A stretch of 32,855 nt of DNA from Saprospiraceae bacterium (GTDB lineage Bacteria > Bacteroidota > Bacteroidia > Chitinophagales > Saprospiraceae): contig JANQRV010000229.1 in the NCBI GenBank assembly GCA_028284395.1, positions 1-32,855 on the forward strand. Direction: 5' to 3'. The notes beneath the pieces were generated by a model that was given only the letters and a program-made list of their open reading frames with translations, was not told the origin of the DNA and made no database searches. Of this stretch, positions 24,049-31,616 are shown piece after piece (within the stretch, counting starts at the first letter, position 1; each line of letters starts with the position of its first letter). Position numbers and translations under genes: made by a program.

Positions 24049-24882
24049 TTATTGCTCTTGGTAATCCATCGTCAATACCGGCACACCGGCGTGGTTCACT
24101 AAGGCCTCGACATTGCTCCCGACCAGTAATCTTTTGATGGGCCGACGGTAGTGGTTGGAAACAATGATCAGATCCGCATCGATTTTTTCTGCAAAATACC
24201 TCACCCCGGCATCTACTGAAATGTGGCGTAAGATATGCGTTTCACACTCGAGATCGGGAATCAGATCGGCGTAATCCTTCATGGCACTTCGCAAGACCAT
24301 ATCCGAACCGTCGAAAATGCTGGGCACATCAATGTGAACTAGGTGGATCTCCGGCTCAAATGTCGCTACAAAAGACATAGCACGCAGAAATATATCCCGG
24401 TTATTGCTATTGAAATTAGAGGCAAAAACGACCCTTTTAAAAGCGATTGATTTTAGTGGCTGTTTGATCACCAACACCGGGCAATGGACTCTCCGTACCA
24501 CCTTTTGGGTTCTGCTTCCAATAAAGTATTCGCTTTTACCACTGGTTCCGTGCGATCCCATCACAATCAAATCTACGGACCAAGCATCTACGAAACGTAC
24601 AATTTTGTTCAAAAAGTTAGCAGTGGAATAATAAGGCAAGATGGTCACTTCGGGATTTGCCGCGATGATCTCGTGGTGCTTTTCCTTGGCCTCCTGGATG
24701 GTTCTCAATGCCGAAGGGAATTGCGATTGCTCCTCCTCGGTCATCAACTCCCACCCTTTCGGCAAATCAAAGTGAGTGAAGAGGAAAAGGGTTGCACCAT
24801 GAAATTTTGCGAGTTCGATCCCAGCCTTGGTCGCCTGCTCTGCACAATCTGAAAAATCAGTGGGGACGAAGATAGATTTCAT
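24049..24882 (-). CDS. Tandem-domain universal stress protein
   Basis: A 277-aa protein of two UspA domains. Domain 1 (residues ~1-140) opens with KSIFVPTDFSDCAEQATKAG and keeps the nucleotide-binding G-2x-G-9x-G-S motif as GSHGTSGKSEYFIGS. Domain 2 (~147-275, from FKRVVFASNFNSNNRDIF) ends with SNHYRRPIKRLLVGSNVEAL, where the first two Gly of that motif are missing. Only the first domain is therefore expected to bind ATP. Such proteins are cytoplasmic and typically act in survival under energy or oxygen stress. The gene starts 19 bp after the CBS gene stop and precedes the PAS kinase on the same strand, so it shares the putative CBS-gene promoter. Confidence 0.92.
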   Translation of the reverse strand: MKSIFVPTDFSDCAEQATKAGIELAKFHGATLFLFTHFDLPKGWELMTEEEQSQFPSALRTIQEAKEKHHEIIAANPEVTILPYYSTANFLNKIVRFVDAWSVDLIVMGSHGTSGKSEYFIGSRTQKVVRRVHCPVLVIKQPLKSIAFKRVVFASNFNSNNRDIFLRAMSFVATFEPEIHLVHIDVPSIFDGSDMVLRSAMKDYADLIPDLECETHILRHISVDAGVRYFAEKIDADLIIVSNHYRRPIKRLLVGSNVEALVNHAGVPVLTMDYQEQ

Positions 24883-24901
24883 CGGAAGCTATTGGGAATG
24901 G

Positions 24902-25351
24902 TTAGGAATTTGTCTTGTAGTCATCCAAAGAAATGGGGTCGTCAGCGAGAGCGGTAATGATATCGTGGGTCGTTAGGATACCAGTTAATTCATCATTGTC
25001 AACAATTGGCAAGGCGTGAAAACGATTGATCTTGAACAACTCCAGGGCCGTTCTAATCGGCTCTCTGCTCTCAATTTTTGCCAATTTTGTAGTCATGATT
25101 TCCTCCACTCGAAATGCATTCAGTCGGGCATCTTCAATGAAACGATCCCCTTCACTTTGTGCATATCCCCGCATAAAATGGAGCAAGTCCGTTTTACTCA
25201 GCATCCCCACCAAGGTCGTATAGCGTACCACGGGGAGGTGATGAATATTACTCTCTTCGAATTTTTTCTTGGCTTCGATCAATCGGTCCTTTGGTCCGAT
25301 TGTAATGAGTGTGCGGGTCATAATGCTGGAAACTGGATCTAATAGATTCAT
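24902..25351 (-). CDS. CBS-pair (Bateman) protein
   Basis: A 149-aa protein consisting of two CBS motifs forming one Bateman module, with no effector domain attached. The ATG at 25351 (MNLLDPVSSIMTRTLITIGP) is chosen over an upstream TTG at 25378. CBS1 covers ~10-60 (IHHLPVVRYTTLVGMLSKTD), CBS2 ~82-135 (FHALPIVDNDELTGILTTHD). These modules usually bind adenosine nucleotides and report energy state. It is the first gene of a likely CBS-Usp-kinase operon and follows the cbb3 assembly genes. A TGAC-N4-GTCA palindrome is centred 60 bases upstream of the start. The regulated partner cannot be named; the adjacent Usp or kinase are candidates. Confidence 0.9.
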   Translation of the reverse strand: MNLLDPVSSIMTRTLITIGPKDRLIEAKKKFEESNIHHLPVVRYTTLVGMLSKTDLLHFMRGYAQSEGDRFIEDARLNAFRVEEIMTTKLAKIESREPIRTALELFKINRFHALPIVDNDELTGILTTHDIITALADDPISLDDYKTNS

Positions 25352-25375
25352 AATTGTTCTTTTTCGATTTGACCT

Positions 25376-25417
25376 CAAAATCCAGCTTTATGATCATTTA
25401 CCAGATGACTTTTGTCA
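25376..25417 (-). promoter_or_regulatory. Crp/Fnr-type operator and promoter of the CBS-Usp-kinase genes
   Basis: The palindrome TGACTTTTGTCA (25406-25417) lies 30 bp upstream of the G in a -7-like box, GGATTTTG (25383-25376, minus strand). The predicted start near 25371 would put the palindrome centre at about -40.5, the class II activator position for Crp/Fnr proteins. The half-site TGAC-N4-GTCA fits the NNR/HcpR-like branch of that family. Confidence 0.55.
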
Positions 25418-25466
25418 CCATGGATTGCTAACCTATATCATTCTATCCCGATGATGGCAGCAATTT

Positions 25467-26165
25467 CTAATGGCACATCAACGGATGTTTCATGGCTTCC
25501 AGAAAAGAGAGTTGATCGGGGAAGTCCACATTGAGGCCTCGGGTAATGAGCAGAAAGGCAAACAAAAAGTAGACAAGTGGCATTAACCTCCGAAGATATT
25601 GGCGAAAACGGCCGGTTAATAAATGGCGGTAGGCGGCTACCATATACATCAAAGGAAGTGTTCCCAATCCGAATACGCCCATGAACAGAGCGCCCGCAAG
25701 CCAGTTGGGACTGGTCAGCGCACCGGCCAATGCCAAATAAACCAATCCACAGGGTAAAAGACCATTGAGTAGGCCGATGGAATAATGTACCGAAACAGCA
25801 TTAGATCGCATCAATTTCGACAACAATCTCTTGACCGGGCTAAGAAACTTAGTGGTATATCGGCCAGGGTCCGGCACCACGCCGCGGTAAAAGGACCACA
25901 ATCCCAATAACAGGAAAACAATGCCAAAAGTCAATGCAAACCACTTCTGAAGACCGGCAATAGCCATTCCTTGACCAACGAGACCCAATATGCTGCCCAA
26001 AACGACATAGGTCGAAATTCTTCCCAGGTTGTAGAGTAAAGCGGGTAACCGATTCTTAGTATGCGCATTACCATCAACTACCGGCAGTGCTAATACCAAA
26101 GGGCCACACATTCCGACGCAGTGCGTACTGCCGGCCAGTCCGAGCAGAAAAGCAGTCCATAACAT
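25467..26165 (-). CDS. TauE/SafE-like membrane protein of the cbb3 cluster
   Basis: A 232-aa membrane protein with about six hydrophobic segments. It belongs to the sulfite-exporter TauE/SafE type found next to fixH in cbb3 gene clusters. The N-terminus has the metal-like motif GSTHCVGMCGPL (His15, Cys16, Cys20), and the second half repeats it as GLLNGLLPCGLVYLAL, marking the internal duplication of the family. The C-terminus ends HPLMCH, another possible metal site. The context and Cys/His motifs suggest copper handling for cbb3 maturation rather than sulfite export, but that is inference. It begins 12 bp after the fixH stop codon, so it is co-transcribed with ccoG and fixH. Confidence 0.88.
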   Translation of the reverse strand: MLWTAFLLGLAGSTHCVGMCGPLVLALPVVDGNAHTKNRLPALLYNLGRISTYVVLGSILGLVGQGMAIAGLQKWFALTFGIVFLLLGLWSFYRGVVPDPGRYTTKFLSPVKRLLSKLMRSNAVSVHYSIGLLNGLLPCGLVYLALAGALTSPNWLAGALFMGVFGLGTLPLMYMVAAYRHLLTGRFRQYLRRLMPLVYFLFAFLLITRGLNVDFPDQLSFLEAMKHPLMCH

Positions 26166-26177
26166 AAGCCTTTGCGT

Positions 26178-26618
26178 TTACAGGACAACGACCTTCTCGT
26201 CGTAATAATCAAGTCCATTTCCACGCCAGTCGATCTTGATTTTCCACAATCCCTCCCGAAGATCTTCAACGGAGATCCTTTGACGATTTTGGGTTTCTAG
26301 ATCGACCGGTAACCGGAAGTCAAGGCTGCTGTCATTAGTGCGAAAAAAAGCAATGGAGCCGCTGACGTCATCCATACCAGCCGGAAAAGATAGAATAAGC
26401 TCACTGGTGGTGGCATCCAGCTTCAGATCCAACTGATGTTCCAGTTGTTGTGTATTGACCAATTTATCGTAATGCTTTTGGTAATCCAGGTCATGCTGGT
26501 AATAATCCTCTACGACCAGGCTATGGTCATAACGAAAAGAGGCTTTTAGCTGCAACAATAAGGAGATAACAAAGCAGCAGTAAAAAAGCGCAATTCCGGT
26601 TCCCCAATTGATTCTCAT
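26178..26618 (-). CDS. ccoH: CcoH/FixH cbb3 assembly protein
   Basis: A 146-aa protein with one N-terminal membrane segment (ALFYCCFVISLLLQL) and a periplasmic beta domain. The family mark is the motif just after the membrane helix, SLVVEDYYQHDLDYQ, seen in FixH proteins (V-x-x-x-YY-x-x-x-x-x-Y-x-x). The ending KIDWRGNGLDYYDEKVVVL is also typical. CcoH is needed for stable assembly of the cbb3 oxidase. It lies 28 bp after ccoG and 12 bp before the SafE-like gene. The length is close to that of the family. Confidence 0.92.
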   Translation of the reverse strand: MRINWGTGIALFYCCFVISLLLQLKASFRYDHSLVVEDYYQHDLDYQKHYDKLVNTQQLEHQLDLKLDATTSELILSFPAGMDDVSGSIAFFRTNDSSLDFRLPVDLETQNRQRISVEDLREGLWKIKIDWRGNGLDYYDEKVVVL

Positions 26619-26646
26619 AACTTTTTAATTTAATGGTAAATTTCAC

Positions 26647-28068
26647 TCATCGCCCCGGTGCGAAGAAATTAGTTTCTACTTCCTCAATGAGTTCCGATTC
26701 ATTGTATACCTGGATGACCAATCGATTTTTCCCGGGTCGAAGCATTTCTTTTTCGAAGAGTATGAATAAGGCTCCTTCCGTCACGGTGTTTCCTGCCGCA
26801 ACCGGAGCGGCCCCCACGAGCCGGATCTCTCCTTTCCCATCCTTAAGTTGGAATCGCAAAGGCAGGGAATCACCCGTTTTATTCACAATTTGATAGTTGT
26901 ACAAATTTTGAATCAGTCCTTCGGGAGTTTCCTGATACAACATGCCGGGGGTTCTCAGGAATAGACATTCCACCTTTCCACGGGTGGTGAACAAAACCGC
27001 TTGGATAACCAGCAAGACCACGAGAATAGAACTATAAGCAATGGCCCTCTTGTTATAGAGATTTCGTTTCCCGGACAAAATACCATTGTAGCTATCATAG
27101 CGGATCAGCCCTTTAGGCCGTTTTACTTTTTCCATGATCTCGTCGCAGGCGTCAATGCAGGCAGTACAATTAACGCACTCCAGTTGAATACCATTCCGTA
27201 TGTCAATACCGGTGGGGCAGACTCGAACGCACATGCCACAATCGATACAGTCTCCGGCATCTCCCTGTGGTTGCCCCTTTTTAATTCTTTTCCTGGGCTC
27301 TCCCCTTTTAAAATCATAGGCCACTGTAATCGAATCCTGATCCAACAGCACACTTTGCATCCGTCCGTAAGGACAGATCGCAATACAAACCTGTTCGCGC
27401 AACCAGGAAAAGACGAAGTAAAAAACAGCGGAAAACAGCAACATTGCAATGAAGCCACCCAGATGTAATGAAATGGGTTCGGTGACGATGCGAATGACCT
27501 CATCGATGCCAATAATATAGGCCAAAAAGGTATTTGCAACCAGGACCGCTATTAAAAAGAAAATACCTTGCTTCAATAGCTTTTTGCGAATCTTTTCACT
27601 GGTCCAGGGACCATTATTCAATCGTTTTTGAGCAGCAGCACTTCCTTCAATCCAATATTCGATCTTCCGGAAGACCATTTCCATAAAAATGGTCTGCGGA
27701 CATACCCATCCGCAAAACAAACGACCGAAGACCACCGTAAACAACGCGACGAATATCACGAAGGAGATCATGGCCAACACAAACAAATGGAAGTCCTGGG
27801 GAGCGAAATAGACACCGAAAATTATGAATCGTCGCTCCAACACATTAAAAAGCAACAGTGGTTCTCCACCGACTTTGATCCACGGCATCCCGAACAGAAA
27901 AGCCAGCAAAAACCAACTTAGGTAGGTTCGAAGTCGGTAGAAGTAACCATCCTGCTGCTTGGGGTAAATCCAGATTCTCTTACCTTCGCTATCGACGGTG
28001 GCGATCGAATCCCGGTATTCTTCTTGATCGTAAAACTCCGAATGATCGGATTGTTCTAGATTTTGCAT
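26647..28068 (-). CDS. ccoG: CcoG/FixG cbb3 assembly copper reductase (polyferredoxin)
   Basis: A 473-aa inner-membrane protein with about four to five helices in the first half, then a ferredoxin domain and a C-terminal Ig-like domain (~370-473). It has two CxxxCP motifs, FCGWVCPQ (Cys119, Cys123) and VCIAICPYG (Cys228, Cys232). Two 4Fe-4S clusters are carried by CIDCGMCVRVCP (274-285) and CVNCTACIDAC (298-308). CcoG is reported to reduce Cu(II) to Cu(I) for insertion in the cbb3 active site. All key Cys residues are present. It follows ccoP by 33 bp. Confidence 0.95.
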   Translation of the reverse strand: MQNLEQSDHSEFYDQEEYRDSIATVDSEGKRIWIYPKQQDGYFYRLRTYLSWFLLAFLFGMPWIKVGGEPLLLFNVLERRFIIFGVYFAPQDFHLFVLAMISFVIFVALFTVVFGRLFCGWVCPQTIFMEMVFRKIEYWIEGSAAAQKRLNNGPWTSEKIRKKLLKQGIFFLIAVLVANTFLAYIIGIDEVIRIVTEPISLHLGGFIAMLLFSAVFYFVFSWLREQVCIAICPYGRMQSVLLDQDSITVAYDFKRGEPRKRIKKGQPQGDAGDCIDCGMCVRVCPTGIDIRNGIQLECVNCTACIDACDEIMEKVKRPKGLIRYDSYNGILSGKRNLYNKRAIAYSSILVVLLVIQAVLFTTRGKVECLFLRTPGMLYQETPEGLIQNLYNYQIVNKTGDSLPLRFQLKDGKGEIRLVGAAPVAAGNTVTEGALFILFEKEMLRPGKNRLVIQVYNESELIEEVETNFFAPGR

Positions 28069-28101
28069 ATGGAGCGAATGTGAATCTTGTTAACTCGACA
28101 A

Positions 28102-29220
28102 TCAGTTGACGACACCAGACACGCGATCATCTACTTCGACCGAATCCGACGCCGATTCTTCAGGAGTCATTTGTCCAGGTGCATACAAATCACCCTGTGG
28201 TGCCTTGGCATTTGGTGGATTCGTCCCTTGAAAGGTCAGAATGTAACTCGCCACTTTTTGGATTTCCGGAGGCCGCAGTTGAGCTTTCCACGAAATCATC
28301 CCCTTTTCCGGCACACCGTACTTGATGACGCGGAATAGGTCTTTGATGTCTCCACCGTGTAGCCAATATTCATCCGCAAAGTTCGGTCCTACCAGTCCTT
28401 CGCCCGCCTTACCGTGGCAAACGGAGCAGTTTAACTCATAAATGGATTTCCCCACCCCCAAATCGAGATCGTCCGTAACGACCGTTACATTTGTTTCATC
28501 TACCATGTCGGGCTGTCTGGCCAGTGCTGCTTTGATTGCCTTTTCGGCCTGCTCTACTTCGTACGCATATTCCTCACCGGAAGACAAGCCGTATCCCCAC
28601 ACGTGATAGTACCCCATGTACACTACGGCAAATCCGATTGTGATGTAAAACATGGCTACCCACCACGGAGGCAAACTGTTATCCAATTCCCGGATGCCGT
28701 CGTATTCGTGATCAAACAAGATGGTCTCTTCCTGATCCAAAGGGACGACATTCGTTGCTCGTTTATAAAACTTGTGCCACCATGCGGGCTCCGCTTCTAC
28801 CGGAGTGACCTCTTGTTCTTCTATCCCTTGCTCTGCCAGTAACTCCCTACGCTGTGCACCGACCATGGCGGCCACCAGATCCGCAATAACCACGATTCCT
28901 ACAATCATGATAACCACTCCGATACCCAAGACGATGTATTCCATTAAGTGGGCTAAGTAATTGGGATCGCGAGCTGCTTCTCCTTCCGGAGCAGCAGCAA
29001 ATGCAAAAATCGTTGAGGATGGAATCAACAGTAGTGTCAGTACTGTTTTAAGGGAGGATCCACCATCCTCCAGTGGCATGTTGGCCATTTTACGGGAGTA
29101 CTCCTTCCCCCGACGAATGACGACAAGTAGACTGATCAGAAAGATGGCAACAAATGTGAGGAGCGCAAAGATGGCCATCCAATTAATGTTACCTGCTGAT
29201 TCTAAAATATACTTATACAT
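28102..29220 (-). CDS. ccoP: cbb3 oxidase subunit III (CcoP) with N-terminal CcoQ-like segment
   Basis: A 372-aa membrane cytochrome c. Residues ~1-52 (one helix at ~12-35, then YSRKMANMPLEDG) look like a CcoQ subunit fused in front. Next come a hydrophobic, signal-like stretch (~58-77) and a helix (~95-118). The CcoP N-terminal module DNSLPPWWVAMFYITIGFAV follows (181-200). The C-terminal domain has a single haem c site, CSVCH (Cys265, Cys268, His269), with Met308 in KGMISW as the likely sixth ligand. Proteobacterial CcoP has two haems; this one is monohaem. It passes electrons toward the CcoNO core. It starts 20 bp after ccoNO, and no separate ccoQ gene is present. Confidence 0.95.
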   Translation of the reverse strand: MYKYILESAGNINWMAIFALLTFVAIFLISLLVVIRRGKEYSRKMANMPLEDGGSSLKTVLTLLLIPSSTIFAFAAAPEGEAARDPNYLAHLMEYIVLGIGVVIMIVGIVVIADLVAAMVGAQRRELLAEQGIEEQEVTPVEAEPAWWHKFYKRATNVVPLDQEETILFDHEYDGIRELDNSLPPWWVAMFYITIGFAVVYMGYYHVWGYGLSSGEEYAYEVEQAEKAIKAALARQPDMVDETNVTVVTDDLDLGVGKSIYELNCSVCHGKAGEGLVGPNFADEYWLHGGDIKDLFRVIKYGVPEKGMISWKAQLRPPEIQKVASYILTFQGTNPPNAKAPQGDLYAPGQMTPEESASDSVEVDDRVSGVVN

Positions 29221-29240
29221 AAGTGTCCTGTTTTAAGCGG

Positions 29241-31379
29241 TTAATTATTCGCCTGGGGCTTTGGTTTGATATCCGTACCCAGTCTTTGTAGATAGGCGAT
29301 CAGTGCCACGATCTCTTTCTTTTCAAGGCCTTCCTGCACAATCCCGTCGGCTTCCAGTCGGCGCGCCACTTGATTCGCTTGCAGCTCCAAATCCTCCACT
29401 GCTTTTTCCGCAAAACCATCAGGGTACGGTGTGCCCAATTGTTGAAGAACCCGAATCTTAGATGCTGTGTACTTGGTATTGATTTCATCGGAAATCAGCC
29501 AAGGATAAGGAGGCATAATGGATCCTGGCGACATGCTTTCCGGATCGTACATATGGTTGTAATGCCAGCTATCCGTGTATTTTTGTCCCAACCGATGCAA
29601 ATCCGGTCCCGTCCGCTTAGAACCCCAGAGGAATGGACGATCATAGATGAATTCACCGGATTTGGAATAGGGGCCATAACGCTCGGTCTCCGACCGGAAC
29701 GGCCGGACCATCTGCGAGTGGCAGCCAACACAGCCTTCGCGAATGTATATGTCTCTTCCTTCCAATTCCAAAGGAGTATAGGGTTTGACACTGCTGATCC
29801 TCGGCACATTTTCATCGACGTAAAACATAGGGAAGATCTCGACTAGGCCTCCAATTAATACGAGGACGGTAGAAGCAATCAACATTTGGATCGGACGACG
29901 CTCAATCCAACGGTGCCAGTGTTCACCCTGATGGCTGGCGGCAACGACTCTTGCCGGTGCTTGTGCCGGTTCATCGCGGACAAGATTTCCGGAACGAACT
30001 GTTTTCCATAAGTTATAGACCATCATAAATACGCCGGCCAGGTACAAGGATCCTCCGATCGCACGAATGCCATACATCGGGATAATTTGCGTCACTGTTT
30101 CCAGGAAGTTACCAAACCTTAAATAACCGTCAGGGGTAAATTCCTTCCACATCAAACTCTGCGTCCATCCCGCCCAATATAAGGGGATGGCATAGAAGAT
30201 GATACCCAAGGTGGCGATCCAAAAGTGTGTATTCGCCAACTTCATGGAGTGTAGTCGAGTATTGTACAACTTTGGTAACAGCCAATATAGAATCCCGAAT
30301 GTCAACATTCCGTTCCAACCAAGGGTACCAATGTGAACGTGGCCAATGGTCCAGTCCGTAAAGTGACTGATCGCATTAATTGATTTGATAGACAACATCG
30401 GGCCTTCAAAAGTAGCCATACCGTAGGCCAGTACCGCTACGACCATGAACTTCAGTATTGGGTCGTTCATCACCCGGTCCCAGGCACCCCGCAGCGTCAA
30501 CAGACCATTCAACATCCCCCCCCAGGAAGGTGCGATCAACATGATCGAAAAGACCGTACCCAGCGATTGTGCCCAATCCGGCAAGGAGGTATACAACAAG
30601 TGGTGCGGGCCGGCCCAGATGTAGATAAAAATGAGCGCCCAAAAGTGAATGATCGATAGCTTATATGAGAAAACGGGGCGATTGGATGCCTTTGGCAAGT
30701 AGTAATACATTAAGCCAAGGTAGGGCGTGGTCAAAAAGAATGCCACGGCATTGTGTCCGTACCACCATTGAACCAGCGCACCCTGTACGCCCGCAAAAAC
30801 CGGATAACTCTTCCAGAGGTGTACCGGCAATTCAATGTTGTTGAACAAATGTAGTACCGTCACCGTCACCCAAGTGGCAATGTAAAACCAAATCGCAACA
30901 TATAAATGAGTTTCCCTTCGCTTGAGGATGGTTCCAAACATGTTGATCCCGAATATCACCCAAACCAAAGCAATCGCAATATCGATTGGCCATTCCAACT
31001 CCGCGTATTCATGAGAAGTGGTAATGCCAAGTGGCAAGGTTAGTGCTGCAGCGACAATGATCGCTTGCCAGCCCCAAAAGTGAAGTCTCGACAAAAGATC
31101 ACTGTACATACGGGTTTTCAACAGACGCTGCATCGAATGGTAAACCCCCATATAAATACCATTCCCCACAAATGCAAAAATGGCAGCATTCGTGTGCAAT
31201 GGCCGAATCCGACCGAAAGTTGTTTCGGGCGTGCTAAAGTTGAGGGATGGGAACACCAACTGTAAAGCGGCGATCAATCCCACCAACATACCGACAACCC
31301 CCCATAAGGTACAAGCGTAAGCGAAGTTTCTTACAATGGCGTTGTCATAACTGAATTGTTCAATTTTCGACATGGTCAT
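29241..31379 (-). CDS. ccoNO: cbb3 oxidase subunits I and II fused (CcoN-CcoO)
   Basis: A 712-aa fusion of the catalytic subunit and the monohaem subunit. Residues 1-~465 are CcoN. Low-spin haem ligands are His62 and His349, the high-spin haem ligand is His347 (HVHIG), and CuB ligands are His209 (WWYGHN), His259 and His260. The His-linked Tyr is Tyr253, and the conserved FEGP Glu is Glu325. These numbers sit two above the Pseudomonas stutzeri numbering, supporting the start at 31379. After a linker and one helix (~498-520), CcoO follows with REGCVGCHSQMVRPF (Cys550, Cys553, His554) and Met622 as likely axial ligand. It reduces O2 to water with high affinity and pumps protons. The ATG abuts the ccoS stop codon with no gap. 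ccoNO fusions are known in Bacteroidota. Confidence 0.97.
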   Translation of the reverse strand: MTMSKIEQFSYDNAIVRNFAYACTLWGVVGMLVGLIAALQLVFPSLNFSTPETTFGRIRPLHTNAAIFAFVGNGIYMGVYHSMQRLLKTRMYSDLLSRLHFWGWQAIIVAAALTLPLGITTSHEYAELEWPIDIAIALVWVIFGINMFGTILKRRETHLYVAIWFYIATWVTVTVLHLFNNIELPVHLWKSYPVFAGVQGALVQWWYGHNAVAFFLTTPYLGLMYYYLPKASNRPVFSYKLSIIHFWALIFIYIWAGPHHLLYTSLPDWAQSLGTVFSIMLIAPSWGGMLNGLLTLRGAWDRVMNDPILKFMVVAVLAYGMATFEGPMLSIKSINAISHFTDWTIGHVHIGTLGWNGMLTFGILYWLLPKLYNTRLHSMKLANTHFWIATLGIIFYAIPLYWAGWTQSLMWKEFTPDGYLRFGNFLETVTQIIPMYGIRAIGGSLYLAGVFMMVYNLWKTVRSGNLVRDEPAQAPARVVAASHQGEHWHRWIERRPIQMLIASTVLVLIGGLVEIFPMFYVDENVPRISSVKPYTPLELEGRDIYIREGCVGCHSQMVRPFRSETERYGPYSKSGEFIYDRPFLWGSKRTGPDLHRLGQKYTDSWHYNHMYDPESMSPGSIMPPYPWLISDEINTKYTASKIRVLQQLGTPYPDGFAEKAVEDLELQANQVARRLEADGIVQEGLEKKEIVALIAYLQRLGTDIKPKPQANN

Positions 31380-31535
31380 TTAACTTTTCTTAGTAGGTTT
31401 TTCCTCCAGAATGGCACGAATCGAAGGTGTAAATCCGTCTTCGTATTGGCCCGTGCGAACCGCCCAAATAAAAGCAGCCAAAAAAACGAGGGCTACCAGC
31501 AGACTGATTCCGATCAAGACAAAGATGATTTTCAT
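31380..31535 (-). CDS. ccoS: CcoS cbb3 maturation protein
   Basis: A 51-aa protein below common ORF length limits. It has one N-terminal helix (IIFVLIGISLLVALVFLAAF), then WAVRTGQYED, the conserved aromatic/acidic segment of CcoS. CcoS is required to load the haem b and copper centres of the cbb3 oxidase. The stop TAA (31382-31380) is immediately followed by the ATG of ccoNO (31379), so the two are translationally coupled. It begins 78 bp after the ccoI stop, and that gap holds the putative regulator sites. Position between ccoI and ccoN is the classic order. Confidence 0.95.
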   Translation of the reverse strand: MKIIFVLIGISLLVALVFLAAFIWAVRTGQYEDGFTPSIRAILEEKPTKKS

Positions 31536-31551
31536 AAGAATTATTTTGAAA

Positions 31552-31616
31552 CGAAATTAAGATGGTTGTCATGTTACTAAAATGACTTAGGTCACCCTAC
31601 CCCGTGATAAAAGTCA
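31552..31616 (-). promoter_or_regulatory. Tandem Crp/Fnr-type operators and promoter of ccoS-ccoNO
   Basis: TGACTTAGGTCA (31583-31594) is a palindrome with half-sites TGAC and GTCA. A second, weaker copy, TGATAAAAGTCA (31605-31616), overlaps the ccoI stop codon; centres are 22 bp (two helical turns) apart. On the minus strand TAATTTCG (31559-31552) resembles TAnnTTTG. The predicted start near 31548 places the first palindrome at about -40.5, matching the arrangement before the CBS gene. Confidence 0.55.

Noticed and set aside
25418..25466. Inverted repeat ATTGCT / AGCAAT as terminator of the SafE-like gene
   Set aside because: Loop is long and no T-tract follows on the minus strand.
27001..27468. 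Plus-strand frame of 155 codons
   Set aside because: Antisense to the ferredoxin part of ccoG.
31390..31572. Minus-strand 60-codon frame over ccoS
   Set aside because: Out of frame with ccoS, whose product matches a known family and abuts ccoNO.
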